Shown here: positions 33,094 through 45,919 of the stretch, one piece after another
Position numbering within the stretch: position 1 is the stretch's first letter
Layout of the letters: each line of letters begins with the position of its first letter
From: Plantago ovata
Lineage: Eukaryota; Streptophyta; Magnoliopsida; Lamiales; Plantaginaceae
Reading direction: 5' to 3'
DNA length: 64,000 nucleotides
Assembly: GCA_028274465.1 (NCBI GenBank)
Contig: CM051455.1
Span: forward strand, 114,675,547 to 114,739,546
Position numbers and translations under genes: made by a program
The notes under the pieces: generated by a model
The model's database searches: none
Seen by the model: only the letters and a program-made list of their open reading frames with translations
What the model was told of the DNA's origin: nothing

Positions 33094-34605
33094 TCTTTTC
33101 ATATGTCCATTCTTGTATACTCAGCCGACCGAGGCCAAACCATTCGGTAACATCTAGTATCACTTTTTATTCCTCATTCTCTTTTGCTAGGGACTAGCTT
33201 AAGTTTCATGTGGGGGGGGGGGGTGATAAGTGACCCATGATGTTGGTTTTGTTTGGCCTATTGATGTTGAGTATGGTATCTTGTATACACTTTGTTTGCA
33301 TTTGCACGTTTACTGCTTTCTTAGTATTTAGCTGCATTCACTACATTCATCCTAGTTTAGTTTTGCATATTTTATGTGGAGTTTATTGCCAAATTTTTTG
33401 AACTTTTTTATTGTGTAGATTAACTAGTTATGACCATTGACCATACATCGCATCTCTATGGATTTGTTTGAGGTTTTTCTCGCTTAGCTTGTCACATTTG
33501 TTTATGCACTTAGTTAAGCTTGATAGTCTCGACATCACTAAGTGGTGTTTTCTCTACTGCGGTTCACGAAGGCCTTTATAATAAGATGATGCATGTTAGA
33601 GTCTTGTGGTTGTTTCTCGTGTGATTATGTACCTAAGAGGCAACAAGTCTTCACCTTGCTTTGAGATTACTAAATGCCTAGGAAGGAGGTAGTGTGAGAT
33701 TGTGTGATCCTTTGTTTAAACCATATTCTAACGAATAGGTTTGGGGAGGGGGTTATACTTTCGTTATGGCTTGTTATTTGTTTTTGAGTCATGTGAGTTT
33801 GTTTTTCTTTTTCGTTAGTGTGTGCTCCAACCTATTCTTTTGAATTGGTTTGGGGAGGTCGTTTGTAGTGTCAATGTTATTTTCTTTTTCGTTGTGCTAC
33901 AGCTGGCTATATGGAACAAAATAAAAACAAAAAAAAAAAATTTCCAGAAATCTGGAAACAAAAAAAACGAAATGAAAGAGACCCAAAAAAAGCAAAGAAG
34001 GGTCCAAAAAAAAAAAAAACAGCCAAAAAGCAGTTTAGCAAAGTGTTGTTTCGTTTGTCAAGTTTTGTAATGTTCATAATCGAGTTGTACATTCTATCTT
34101 TTGTTTGTTTCGTGTCATCTGTTCTAGACCACCCTCGTCCTGCCATTTAGGAAGTGGTGCTTAGTTTTAGACTTTGCTTGAGAGATGGGTAGAATAGGGG
34201 AGTGTTGTCTTTTAGGGAACCCTCCTTCGTTTGATGAGAGCCAGTATTGGTTGGACCTCTTTGAGGGAAAGTCTTGACTTGGTGAACAGTAGTAAGCCCT
34301 CAGTTTCATAGGCACGGGCAACCATTCGTCTTTTAACATGTTTCATTGCGTCATCATTGACTAGGTCCAGGTAGAGAATGTTACGAGAGACTATCTTGTT
34401 TAACATAGGGCATATGTGAATGTGTATGAGTCAATCGAGGCATTCTTCAACCTATATCCATGTTATGATTTGTATGGTCTTTGTTCATAAGTTTTTCATA
34501 GATTCAATAGATTAGTTCATCTTATTTGGCATGAGTCTCCATTTTGTGTGTTGCATTGGTTTTTTGCATTAGAGTCTAGCTAGCAAAGGTTCGGTTTGGG
34601 GAGTT
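33094..34605 (+). other. 3' non-coding region and polypurine tract of element 1
   Basis: No gene. It includes a G-run near 33211, A-rich stretches around 33915-34020 with the palindrome TTTCCAGAAATCTGGAAA, and the tract TTTGGGGAG before the 3' LTR. Most of it matches the 3' region of element Y (51,200-51,595 and 62,492-63,421). Confidence 0.75.
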
Positions 34606-35814
34606 TGATGACATTGAATTTTACACCGTCATTCGAGTCTTTTTCACCTATTTAGCTATCCTCTAGGGTTCATTTAGCTTGTATTTTAGTGCATTTTAGT
34701 AGAATAGTGTCACGTTTCCATTTTCATTGCATATTTCAGGTTTTAGGTGAAAAACGTACTTTTTATGAGCAATATTGACGAAGGGACGAAGTTTTGGTGC
34801 TTCGAGGACATCCGCGGTGCATCTAGAAGTTTCCGGATGAGTTTTGAGGCCTAGGGGACGAATTTCAAGGCTTAAAGATCACTAGAAGGCAAAATTCGAG
34901 TCCGAAAAGGAAAAGGAGAGCCAAAACCGCGTCAACCGACTCTGGAGGCCCCGGGTGGTTTGCCCGGGACGCGGGGCGGTTCGCCCCGTGCCAGGCGGTT
35001 CGCCTGGAACGCCGGGCGGTTCGCCCGGTGCCTCCAGAATCCTATATATATGTGTGTTCTGCCCTACGTTTTATATATTCATTCTTCTACGTTTTGGACA
35101 CCTTTTTCACCATATTTTGAGAGAGAAAAATCCAGAGAGAGTTCTTGTAATCATTAGCATCGAAGATATTATTCTCTTGTCGATTTTGGAAGACCTTTTG
35201 CTTGTGAGTTTATGCGATTCATCGAAGATCGACAACCTTCGTTGGTAACTTTGTATCTCACGATTTTATTGCTTTTATATATTCAATTCAACATGTCTTT
35301 ATTCATTCTTGCTTTGATTATTGTTGATTGCAATTCAAGTATGAGTAGCTAAACCTAAGGTTGGTGATAATATGTGATTTCATGGCTAGGGTTCATAATT
35401 GTGCATGATTGTAGCTTCAAGTAAATTTTACTTGCTAATTGTTTGATTCTTTGATCTAGCTAAGCCATCTATCTTCGTAGTGTTGAACCTGGAGGAACAC
35501 AATTGGACAATTCACGATCATTGATTTATAAGATACAATTTCATCAAGCACCTTCATGCATGATTATAACCCGATGCTTTGAATGATCATATTATCACTA
35601 GCTTCCATTATAATTGATAAGAAAAAGTCTTTGCTAAATCGTTTGTTGAGTTTATAGTTTAAGTTAATTAGTTAAAGCTAGTTATAGTCCTTAGAGATCG
35701 ACACTCGAGGTTACTTCTTCTACACTACGTGCTTTGGTTTTCGTTGTAGTTGCAAGTTGCCTTTGGCTAAAACAAATTTATTTGATTGTTCGAGTCTGAC
35801 AATCTCGTTCATCA
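34606..35814 (+). repeat. 3' LTR of element 1
   Basis: 1,209 bp. It carries the same landmarks as the 5' LTR: the 18-base block at 34700-34717, the hairpin array at 34941-35038 and the TATA box at 35043. The third hairpin, CCGGGCG-GTT-CGCCCGG, is perfect here. Confidence 0.9.
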
Positions 35815-36049
35815 CTCAAACACTCACGAACAAAGCCATGGAGATCAAGGAACTTCAACGGGGCCATTTTCCATCAAAAAAGCTCGTTTTTAGCTCCAAA
35901 AACGCCATTTCGTTCCTAAGTGCCTGAAAATGCAGAAAACACAAAACGTGACACTATTCTACAAAACTAACCAAAAAACTAAGCAAAAAGATAGCAAAAG
36001 AAGGTAAAAAGGACAAGATGAACGTGTCAAAAATACGTTCATCGTGGAC

Positions 36050-36420
36050 TTCCAACAACTCCTCAAAGGAGTAACAATAACAACAAATGGGGAGTAGAGT
36101 CGATAGTTGGACTATCTCTCCTTAAGAAACATACTTGCCCCGCTCGTGGTGCTTACGGAATATTGGCAATCTGTTTCCCAGGATAAAACTACTATAAGAC
36201 GACTAAGGAGCACTCCAATAGTCGAATCTGGTGAACTTACTTTGAGTATGATAGAGTGCAAAGAGAAATAAAATGAGAAGAGAAGTATCAAATGCCTTGG
36301 ATGTAGTGTTTGGGAATGAACCCTACTCCCATATTTATACTTCTCAAAGGCTTCAATGAAGGGGCATGAAATCCCTTCAAAAGGTTTCAATGAATGGTAG
36401 CAAACCATGCAACTTAATGC
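36050..36420 (-). other. Flank of the solo LTR, possible copia LTR part
   Basis: See 25815-26002. TATAAATA near 36333 on the minus strand is the only clear signal. No gene. Confidence 0.3.
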
Positions 36421-37304
36421 CAAAGGGTGTGAAATTCTCGCCAGTCATGTTTGTGGATGTTGGTATTAAAATATGTCCAGTCCGCATTTACGAACTGGAG
36501 CGACCTTAGAAGCGAGACATAGCTTTAAGGATCGTCCCTCAAAGGGCTCGACCACACCAGGTCTGTCACCTGAGTGTGGCTCGACCAACATATGAATTGA
36601 CCACCCTCATGAGGATCACCCTCAATACTCCTCAATACAAGGAAGCTGACAGTTCATAGTGAGGCATGAGGAGCATCTCTAGGGCACGAGGAGGACCTTA
36701 CGTCAAGGTGTTACCCTCCAAAGGAGACCAGGCAGAGCACTACTTAGACCATGGGTATCAGAGGAAGGCACGAGGAGCCAGGTCGACCACCCCTGCTCTG
36801 TCCCTGTACGGCCCGCTTCCCGGAATATCACATGAGACCTAAAATGTCTATGATGCCCTCCTCTCTAGCCAAGATATTTGGGCCAAGGCCCATGGACCTC
36901 CTTACTGGGCTTGGGCCAAAGGGGGCCTTCATCTCAGCCGAACACGTGTCACCATCCTGTGGAGGCAGCCCTCATATACGACATGTATATAAAGGGACCT
37001 CATTTGTTACACCCAGGTAAGGACTTATCCATCTTCAAGGCTGGTCCATCACTCTCATACCACATTTACTACTCATAGTAGGGCAGCCTCATCAACTCCC
37101 TACACGTGAAGTCGTCCCTCCGGCTTGATCATAGACAAGCCGGGCTAGAGGTACTAACCCCCCCCCCTCTCAGTGTATTTCAGGTACGAGGCAGCTACAT
37201 GAAGACCATATAGAGCAACGAGGAGCACCCTCATGATATAGGTCCTCATAGCTCCCTATCACGGATTAGCAAGACTTAGAGAAGAAGCACCAACTTACCC
37301 TACA
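36420..37304 (+). repeat. 5' LTR of element 2 (left edge uncertain)
   Basis: It ends CCCTACA just before the primer site. TATATAAAGG near 36986 is the probable TATA box. The start cannot be fixed without the second LTR. Confidence 0.45.
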
Positions 37305-37309
37305 ACATT

Positions 37310-37327
37310 TGGCGCCGTCTGTGGGAA
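37310..37327 (+). promoter_or_regulatory. Primer-binding site of element 2
   Basis: TGGCGCCGTCTGTGGGAA is the form seen after the LTR of many plant Tat-type elements. It differs from the tRNA-Asp site of elements 1, X and Y. Confidence 0.65.
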
Positions 37328-37382
37328 ACGATCAAAAGGTTACCCTTGCCCTACTAGTCGAGCCAAGAAGACACTACACAAG

Positions 37383-40300
37383 ATGCCACCTAGAAGAAGC
37401 AATCGACTAGCCAATGCAGCACCACCAAACCCTCCTCGTCGAAGGGGCCGTCCCCCTACCAATCCACGATAAGGCACAGTGGTCGCTCCCAGGGCTACTA
37501 TAAATGATAATGTTGTAAGGGGTATTGATATGATAGAGGGGAATTTTACCGATGTTTCTAGAACAAGAGAGGAACGAACAGCAGAGAGTCAACCACAAGG
37601 CATACCCGTGGGAAGTGCATTCGGAGCACTTAGAGTGTCCAATCACGGAGCGCCGAGGGAACATCCTCGGATCCCAAGAGACGCTCCTCAATCCACCCAC
37701 CACCGCTGGAGGTGGTCAATCCGTCTCCTGCTCAGCTAGGGATGCATTTCACGCTCCCAAATGGTGATGTGATACGACTAGCGGACTATGGGTTCGACGA
37801 CAGCAACTATGGGTTGTCTTGCTTACAATTCAAGGCACTTTGGGGAATCAAGAAGCGGCAAGAGTGGGACAGGAAATCCGGGCACAAGATTTAAGAAGGT
37901 CACGAGGCAACCCTCCAGGCCCATCTTTGGCAAATGCTCCCCTTCCGTCAAGGGTCGATGCTGCCCGAGATGAGGCTCACTCAAGGGCTAACTCGAGGCC
38001 GGTCCATTCTAGACTTGGACCACCAAGAGTTCAATCTAGGATTGGACCGCAAGGTGCTCCTGAGGATTTGAGGGAGTTAATAGATAGAAGGATTAGAGCA
38101 TCCATTCAAAACATCTTGCAACAAGCGACTCCTCCCCAGAATGAGCAGCCATTGGCTCCTCAAAACCAAGTTACTCCCAACCAAGTGACGCTTCAGAACC
38201 AGCAGGAAGTGATAGCAGAAAACAACGTCATGAGAACAGTTGCTCAAGTGACCCCCACTACCATGGTCTCTCCCATCTTGGCCGCGCCTACCATGGTCAA
38301 TCCTACCGTGGTCGCTCCTATCACGGGCCGAGCACCTTCTCTGGAGGAACTTATTGCTCAGAAAGCAGCCCTGGACGCCCAAATAGCAGCCATGAGGAGC
38401 GCTGTCCAAGAAAGGGAGCTAGATCAAGACCCAAGTCCATTATGTGATGAGACAAGATTCCACCAAGGAAGAATGGAGAGAGGTCTCCCAACACTAGAAA
38501 GCTATGATGGAACGAGTTGACCCAAGGATCACCTCATGAGATTCGGGACAAAGATGGATGCGTATGGTCATGACTCTAAGACAAAAGCCTTGATATTCCC
38601 CGCCAATCTCACAGGAGAAGCCATGAAATGGTGGTCGCGACTTCCTCTTCGTTCCATCAAGTCTTACAAGGAGCTCTTTCAAGAGTTCACGAGGAGGTTT
38701 GAGAAGGTTATGAACACCAAGAGGAAAGTGAGATACTTGGCCCAAATTGTTCAGAAACCGAATGAAGACCTAAGGGATTTTATCAATAGGTTTCATGAAG
38801 CAGCCCTCCAAGTGGAAGATCATTCCATCAATGAGAGGAAGGAATATTTGTATGGCAATACTACCAACATCAAATTCCGCGAGGAACTCTCCTCCAGAAC
38901 GGTGACTAGCGAAGCACAACTCCAAGAAGTTTGCAAAGAATTTCTGGATGCCGAAGAATTTCGTGAAATGGTGCCGGTAAGAGCGAACCCCCCAAGAGGC
39001 AAAGGCAAAGAAAAAGAGAAGGAGAAGGATTACCCTCCTAGACAACAAAATGGGGGAAAGCCACGAAGAGATCAAAGGCCAAACTTTGGATTGATCAAGG
39101 AAGGTTCATCACGAAGAGGTCCTCCTCGAGATGACTTCAGAGAAAAGAGAAGCCCTCCGAGGAGATCACCTCCTAGGAGATACACCAACTACACAGACTT
39201 AAATAGACCAAGATCCGACATCTTGAACTATATAGTCTCGAGGAAGCTCGATGTCTCATGGCCACCTCAGATCCAAGAAACATGGAGGAACAAGAACTCC
39301 GACAAATATTGTCGATTCCACAAAGGAAAGGGACACACTTCGGACGAGTGCGTGGAACTCGAAAATGAAATTGAGAGGATGGTTCGAGGAGGACAGCTCG
39401 TCAATTATGTTAGGAGAGAGTCTACACCCATTGCTCCACCACCAGCCGCTCTTCCTCCTCCACCGCCAGAAAGGAATGAGCACCGAAATCACCAGAGAGA
39501 CCACTCTCCTTCTCGACGAATGTCTGAGAACCGCCATGACCAGGGTATACAAGGGTACGACACCCTTCACGATTACAACAATTTCGAGAACCGCCCCATC
39601 GCTGGAGGACCGGCGGGAGGAGATTCTCGAAATCAAAGGGAGATCACAGCAGACAACCTTATGGTTAATGATGAAAAGTACTCTCAAGTGGCTCGACCCG
39701 GGTCCAACGTGATCTCCTTCGATGATAGTGAACTTCCCTTGAAACATGCGGGGAGAGGAAGCATCTATGATCCATGTGTCCCTCTCGTAGTGTCCCTCGA
39801 CACCCAAGGATACAAGTTGAGAAAGATCCTCGTCGACACAGGGTGCTCAGCCAACTTGATTTTCACTGGCACATTGAGGAAGATGCACATAGACCCGAGG
39901 CAACGCCTTAAGGAAGTGAGGAGTGCACTGGTAGGATTTGGAGGACAACCTATCATGCCACTGGGGATCATCTACTTGACGGTCTCAATGGGGACTGTGC
40001 CCATGAGGGTGACACAACAAGTACCATTTGTCGTCGTCGATATGCCCTTTGATTACTTGGCGGTCCTAGGGAGACCGGGACTCTCCCAGTTCAAGGCTGT
40101 GGTCTCCACCGTGCACAATAAGTTGAAGTTTCCCACTCCTATGGGAGTCGGACAAGAGAAAGGAGACATAAGAGAAGCGTGGGAGTGCTACACTCTCTCC
40201 GCCAGAACTACTTCTAATGTTGCCATAGGAGAGCCAAGCTCAAGTCTTGAGGAGGACACCCGTCCCTTTGAGCACCAAGCTAATTATCGTTTCTATACGA

Positions 40301-40734
40301 TCCGAAGAGCAAAAAAGAGACAGTCAAAAAAGCCGAGTCCGTCACTTAGGCGAAGAAGAGCTCTCCTAAGGAAAGAGAAGCAAGAATTGATAGCATCGGT
40401 CATGGAGATTGAGGAGTACCAAGTGATACCTCCTGTACCACCCTCTCCAAAGAAAAAGAAGTTTTTTGATGAAAACAAGATTGAAGCTAAGGAGAACTTG
40501 GAAGAGGTCCAAATTGTTGAGGGAAGCCCCGACAAGGTCACCAAGATTGGCACTGAAATGACGATCAAAGTTAGGATGAAGTTGATCCAATGCTTGAAGG
40601 ACAATAACGACGTCTTCGCGTGGAGTATCGAGGACCTCAAAGGGATTGACCCGAGGATAGCCGTTCACCGTCTGAACGTGGACTCCTCAATCACCCATAT
40701 CCGGGAAGCGAAGAGACTTCAGTGCCGAGGATAA
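37383..40734 (+). pseudogene. Element 2 gag and protease, disrupted
   Basis: ATG 37383 opens MPPRRSNRLANAAPPNPPRR and stops at 37470. The gag body resumes in another frame, about 37819 to 40734, with an in-frame TGA at 38518. Features: a Retrotrans_gag domain (FPANLTGEAMKWWSRLP, YKELFQEFTRRF), an Arg/Pro-rich linker, the zinc-knuckle-like CRFHKGKGHTSDEC, and an aspartic protease with LVDTGCSANLIF. The end runs into the conserved stretch before RT (HRLNVDSS). Several breaks make it non-functional. Confidence 0.85.
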
Positions 40735-42631
40735 TGCCATCATTGAAGCAGAAGTTCAAAGGTTGCTAAAGGCTGGCCATATCAAAGAGGTGAGATACTC
40801 TGACTGGGTGTGCAATGTCGTCTTGGTAGAGAAGGGAGGAGGCAAGTGGAGAATGTGCAACAACTTCACTCGCTTTAACAAGTTTTGTCCAAAGGACCCA
40901 TACCCACTACCCCGGATCGACCAACTGGTCGACTCCACAACAGGGTGTGCTCTCCTAAGCTTTATGGATGCCTACCAGGGGTTCTACCAGATCAAAATGG
41001 CAAAAGAAGATGTTTCAAAAACCGCCTTCTTCGCAAATGGAAACGTTTACTGCTTCAACGTGATGCCATTTGGTCTCAAGAACGCTGGGGCAACTTACCA
41101 AAGGTTGGTTAACAAGATGTTCAAGGAAGACCTAGGGAAGACACTGGAGGTATATGTCGATGAGATGCTGGTTAAGAGCAAGACCGAGGAGCAACACATC
41201 GAGTACCTGATAAGATGCTTCTCAATCCTGAGAAAGTATGGCATGAAGCTCAATCCAGCCAAGTGTACCTTCGGGGTTAAGGGAGGAAAGTTCCTCGGCT
41301 ACATGGTCACTGAGAGAGGCATCGAAGCAAATCCCGAAATGATCAAGGCCATTCTCCACCTTCCTCAACCCCAAACTTTGAACGAAGTGCAACAACTCGT
41401 CGGGAAGTCCATTGCCTTGAGTAGGTTCATCTCCCGGTCCGCCGAAAAGAATCTTCCCTTTTTCAAAGTTTTATGAAAAAGCAACCAATTCGAATGGACT
41501 AAGGAGTGTGAGGAGGCTTTCAACAAGGTCAAAGAGTATCTACTCTCTCCTCTGCTCCTCTCCAAACCAATAGAAGGAGAGGTGCTCTACCTCTACCTAG
41601 CAGTGACCGTGGAAGCTATAAGCTCGATCTTGGTAAGAATTCAAGGCAACGACCACCTCCCCATCTACTACTTGAGTAAGGTGCTATCTGGAGCGGAAAC
41701 TCGCTATGTGGATATCGAAAGGCTCTCCTTCGCACTTGTCTACACGGCGAGGAGACTCAAGCCTTACTTTGGAGCTCACAAGGTAATCGTCTTGACAAAG
41801 CAGCCTCTTAAACAAGTCTTAGGGAAGCCGGAGAATTCAGGAAGAATGGCAAGATGGACGATCGAGCTAAGTGAGTATGACATAGACTACCAAGCTCCCA
41901 TGGCCAAAAAAGCACAAGTTATTGCCGACTTTTTAGCAGAGTACCCCTCTAAGGAGACATCTGAAGAAGCCTCCTCGAGCCACCGAAACACTATAATGAT
42001 GGTTGAGGAGCAACCGAACCAAAGCAAGGCCATGCAAGCCCTCGAGGACGCCCTCAAAGGACTTAAGGAGATGTCACAAGCAAAGAGGAAAAGGCAAGAA
42101 GTCTTCCTAACCAATGAAATCGAGAAGCCTAGGATTGAGGAGACCGTCTCTCCCAAGCCTAAGGAGCTCATCGATCACAGAGACACATGGACTCTTCATG
42201 TCGATGGTTCCTCCTCGGGCAGAAATGGTGGTATAGGAATCTACTTCAAAAGTTCAGGAGGAGCGGAGCTCGAGTACGCTGTCACCTTGGCCTTTCCGGT
42301 CTCCAACAACGAAGCTGAGTACGAAGCCATCCTCATCGCTCTACGCATGGCAAAAGCACTTGAGGTGAAGAAGCTTCATCTCTTCACTGCTTCTCAATTG
42401 GCCGAGAAGCAAATCTCAGGCCAGTTCAAAACAAAGAAAGACTCATTAGCCGACTACAAGAAGGCCATTACCGAGGAAATGCAAAAATTCGAGGAGTGTA
42501 AGATCGAGAAATTTTCAAGAGATCTTAACGAAAGAGCAGATGCCTTATCAAAGTACGCCTCGGCCTCAGGAGGAGTTGACACGAGGAGCGTAGTCCTCAT
42601 GAAAGTCAACGCGTCCTCCTTGTGGACATAG
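40735..42631 (+). pseudogene. Element 2 reverse transcriptase and two RNase H domains, disrupted
   Basis: The frame opens around 40740 after a shift. RT motifs: WVCNVVLVEKGGGKWRMC, DAYQGFYQIKM, FGLKNAGATYQ and YVDEMLVKS. The catalytic YVDD is changed to YVDE. A TGA lies at 41474. The first RNase H follows (AFNKVKEYLLSPLLL, YYLSKVL, VYTARRLKPYF). A second, archaeal-type RNase H starts at about 42180 (TWTLHVDGSSSG, NNEAEYEAILIAL), but its central Asp (usually DSQ) reads TASQ. The frame ends with TAG at 42629. Confidence 0.85.
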
Positions 42632-42640
42632 CCAACCGTC

Positions 42641-43888
42641 TTGGCTATTGACACCAAACCAAGTTGGTTACAAGGGATAGCGACCTACCTCATGCACGGT
42701 ATCCTCCCAAAGGACAAGGGCGAAGCTCGAAGAGTTAAAGGGAAAGCAAGCCGCTACATCATACAAGGAGACCATTTGTACAAAAGGTCCTTTGAAGGAG
42801 TCTACTTAAGGTGCGTAGCCGAGGATGAAATTCAAAAGGTGTTGAGGGAGACGCACCGAGGAAGTTGCGGAGACCATGCTGGAGGGAGAACCCTTGCACA
42901 AAAAGTAGTCCGACAAGGATTCTATTGGCCGACAGTCCGCGAAGATGCTGCTCAATTCGTGAGAAAGTGTGAGGAGTGCCAACTCCATGCCAACTTAATC
43001 AATGTTCCTGCTAAGCCTCTTATGCCTATTTCAATCACATGTCCCTTTGACATATGGGGCATCGACATAGTGGGACCTTTCCCAAGAGGCACCGGCCAAA
43101 AGAAGTTCATCATTGTGGCGGTAGAATACTTCAGCAAATGGGCAGAAGTAGAAGCGGTCTCCACCATCACAGAGCAAAGAGTGATGAATTTCGTTTGGAG
43201 GAACATCGTGTGCCGCTTTGGTTTGCCAAGGGTCCTCATCTCTGATAATGGCTCCCAATTTTGTGGCCGAAGATTCACTGAATGGTGCAAAGAAATGAAG
43301 ATTGAGAGGAGGTACATCTCAGTAGGACATCCTCAATCCAATGGCCAGACCGAAGCCGTCAACAAAATCCTTGTCAATAATTTGCAAAAGAGGTTCGCCA
43401 ACAACAAGGATTGGGTTGACGAGCTCGATGGTGTGGTATGGGCATATAGCACAACTTCCAAGACCGCCACAAGGAAGACCCCCTTCTCTCTTGTTTATGG
43501 CTCCGAAGCGGTCATACCAGCAGAAGTGGCCGTGGAAACCCTCAAAATCCAAGGGTATCAGCCCGAGGACAACCACTACGCGAGAATGTTTGACTTGGAG
43601 ACCCTAGAGGGAATGAGGACCACAGCGCTGGGAAACATCTTGAGGTACCAAGCTTTGATTGCCAAGACCTACAACAAGAGTGTGAAGGAGAGAGACTTCC
43701 AAGTTGGAGACCTAGTGCTGAGGAGAGCAGACATCTTAGGGAAGGTCGGGAAGATGCAACCCAACTGGGAAGGCCCCTATAAGATTGTCGAAGCTAGTTC
43801 CAATGGAAGCTACCGTCTCCAAGACATGGAAGGAAGGGTGTTGAAGAATCCATGGAACACCGGCAACCTCCAAAGGTTTTACGCCTAA
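42641..43888 (+). pseudogene. Element 2 integrase
   Basis: The same frame as RT continues past the TAG at 42629. It has an HHCC zinc domain (ETHRGSCGDHAGG, FVRKCEEC) and a catalytic core with GIDIVGPF, LISDNGSQF and SNGQTEAVN, so D-D-E is intact. The C-terminal GPYKI domain follows (FQVGDLVLRR, WEGPYKIVEA) and the end is LQRFYA. This is the best-preserved module of the element, but it lies behind nonsense codons. Confidence 0.9.
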
Positions 43889-44830
43889 GTAATGAAGAAG
43901 CAAGCCATTTTTGAAGAGCTCCTGTGAAAGGTTCCCTGCCATCATTTTGTTTTGTCTGAAGTAGAGCAACCTCAAGAAGAGATGAAAGTTGTAAGAATGT
44001 TGGCCTTGTCGCCCCCCATTGTAATTGAATTTCCGTCAAATCAATACAATGCAGCTCTCTCAGCTAATTCAAAGTGTCCTCATTACCTATTTGTTCTAAG
44101 ATAAGGGAAATCTCCTCAATCCACACAACTACTCGATACGAAAATCGAGGAGGAAGTTAGGAGAATATAATTCAATGCCTTTATATACTAAAGATAAAGA
44201 TGGGATAGAGATCATCGATCCACAAAGGATCATGCCTCATACCAATAGCGAGGAAATCATGATATCAATCACTTGGTCATTACGAAAATATCTTGTGAAC
44301 AAGAAGCCTACCAAGGCGCGAAGAGTCTATAAGTCACGAGGAGCTACTTACTAAGTTGAGGAGAAAGTGTCTCAACTACTTAGACAGCTCGAGGAGCCCG
44401 TCTCGAGTAGACTCATCAACACTTGTGTTATTTTATGAAATTTTCGTAAGGAGTACGAGGAAACAACGTCCTCGACCTTTACCTCCTCGATCTCCCCGGC
44501 TACTTATACAAGTATGAAAGTATAAAGAGGAAATACTTAAGTGCTAATACTCGAGGAGCCATTACTTAAGGGACCGAGGAGTGTCGACTTCATTGTTTCG
44601 AAGAGTATTTTGAAAACATGGAGAAGATTTGAAAAACATAAGCGCTATATTACAAAGGCACACTTGTTCGACCAGTGCCACATGGGGCCGAATTTAAAAT
44701 TGGTTTACAAACATGCTATGAAGAAAGCAAGTAAAATTGTTTGAACATGTTTGAGAAGTAAAGTACAACAAGTTTTCCCGAGCATACTCGGTCTTCTAGC
44801 AGTTGTGCCCGCTCCTCCTCCTCGCGCCGC
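43889..44830. other. Spacer between integrase and antisense ORF
   Basis: Non-coding and rich in GAGGA words. No gene recognised. Confidence 0.5.
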
Positions 44831-45919
44831 TCAACGAGTCCGACTATCAGTAAAGTCGGTCTGGGTATTGGCCCCCCCAGTGCTGCCTCTTCCTCGAGTT
44901 GGGCTCAGCAACTCCTGGATCTCATTGGGGTCGCGCTCCCTTGCTCGAGACTCCTCGATCGCTTTGGCATGAGTTATCAGCTCTGGCTCGACATAGTCAT
45001 CCGCCCGACCCAGCACAGGGTCTTTCAAGGTAATCCAAGCAACGTTCCAAAGAGCTGCCTTCTTGAACAGATGAAGTACCCCATGCCTTAGGCATTCAGG
45101 AACCCACTTTGGGAGGTAGGAGGGCTTCTCGGGATAAGGCACCTCAGGGTCAGTGACCAGCTCCCCGAACTCGCAGGCTCGGTACATCTCGTCGGTCACT
45201 ACCTCATCAGGGTAGCGAGTAAGGTCACCCTGCCGACCAGCATGCATGTCGTCGCGCTCGTCGGGATCCAGATCCTTGTCGACCAGGCCGATGTTCTTGA
45301 GCTGACCGAGGCATGAGAAGAACCCCTCCCCGCGACTGTTGTCTTTGACATCCTTCATGGCCAGTTTGTAAGTGTCGGAGGCCATGAAGTCTCGAGCAGT
45401 CTCTATCCGGCTACCCTTGAGGAAAGAGAGGACACTATTCTTGAACTTGTCCATGGCCAATCCCAAAGCTGCATAAGCAGCCTTGTATCCCCTAGTATGC
45501 TTCTTCTCGAGTGCAAGATCTTTCTCCAGCTGCTCGATCTTGGCTTGGGCTTTTCTCATCTCAATCCCGGCGACCATGTTCTTCTTCTTCTCCTCGGCCA
45601 AGTCCTTCTCAAGAGTAGAAATGACGATGTCTACATCAGAAGTCTTGGCCGCCGCCTCCCCATAAGCCTCATTGAGAGCGGAGAGCTTCAAGGTTCGAAG
45701 AGGTTATAAGAGCAAGTACAAAGAGAAAGCTGGAAAAAGACTTAGAAATTTTTTGAAAGATATTTACCTGGACCGAGCAGGCGTTGAGAGCGACTGCACG
45801 CTCATAGTCGGTCATCTTGACCAGCCTTTGCACCTCGGCCTCATAACCGGGGTCGATCCCCTTCCCTTTCTTCCGAGGAGGTGCAGCACCCCCAGCAGCC
45901 GGCCTCTTCGCTCCACCAG
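44831..45919 (-). CDS. Antisense additional ORF of element 2, 5'-truncated, two exons
   Basis: The minus-strand exons are 45919-45768 (open at its 5' end) and about 45685-44831, joined across an 82-bp intron (GTAAAT donor, TTGAAG acceptor). The first part is basic and Pro/Lys-rich. The second starts with a coiled coil (VISTLEKDLAEEKKK, KIEQLEKDLALEKKH). It continues with GSRIETARDFMASDTY and a Trp-containing acidic C-terminus ending in DPNEIQELLSPTRG. Antisense additional ORFs between pol and the 3' LTR are known in Tat-lineage elements, and their function is unknown. The family X insertion at 45920 removes the start. The remaining frame is free of stops. Confidence 0.7.

Larger units (their letters stand above)
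27164..35814 (+). mobile_element. Element 1: complete pol-less LTR retrotransposon, 8.65 kb
   Basis: LTRs 27164-28375 and 34606-35814 both run TGATGA...TCATCA, and the target duplication is CTCAA (27159-27163 and 35815-35819). The layout is tRNA-Asp primer site, small ORF0, gag-protease, a hairpin region, a Transposase_32-like ORF2, a 3' non-coding region and a purine-rich tract. No RT, RNase H or integrase motif lies between the LTRs. The primer site and the GGGAGGCAACCCA motif are typical of Athila/Tat-type Ty3/gypsy elements. Movement would need enzymes supplied by a relative. The LTRs differ by eye at around 30 positions, suggesting a fairly young insertion. Confidence 0.9.
26008..36044 (-). 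mobile_element. Solo LTR of family X, split by element 1
   Basis: The parts 26008-27163 and 35820-36044 together match the LTR at 45920-47291 in reverse orientation. TGGAC flanks it on both sides (26003-26007 and 36045-36049), a 5-bp target duplication. Only one LTR is present, so the rest was removed by LTR-LTR recombination. Element 1 then inserted into it. The outermost T of the LTR tip is changed to C. Confidence 0.85.
36420..45919 (+). mobile_element. Element 2: degenerate Tat-lineage Ty3/gypsy retrotransposon
   Basis: In order: an LTR ending near 37304, a primer site at 37310, gag, protease, RT, RNase H, a second RNase H, integrase with an intact D-D-E, and an antisense extra ORF. Dual RNase H and an extra ORF between pol and the 3' LTR are hallmarks of the plant Tat lineage. 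It is cut at 45919 by a family X element, so its 3' LTR lies outside the window or is lost. At least three nonsense codons and two frameshifts interrupt gag-pol. The left boundary is approximate. Confidence 0.85.

Noticed and set aside
33822..34150. Lys-rich frame in the 3' region of element 1
   Set aside because: A-rich low-complexity sequence without conservation of frame in element Y.
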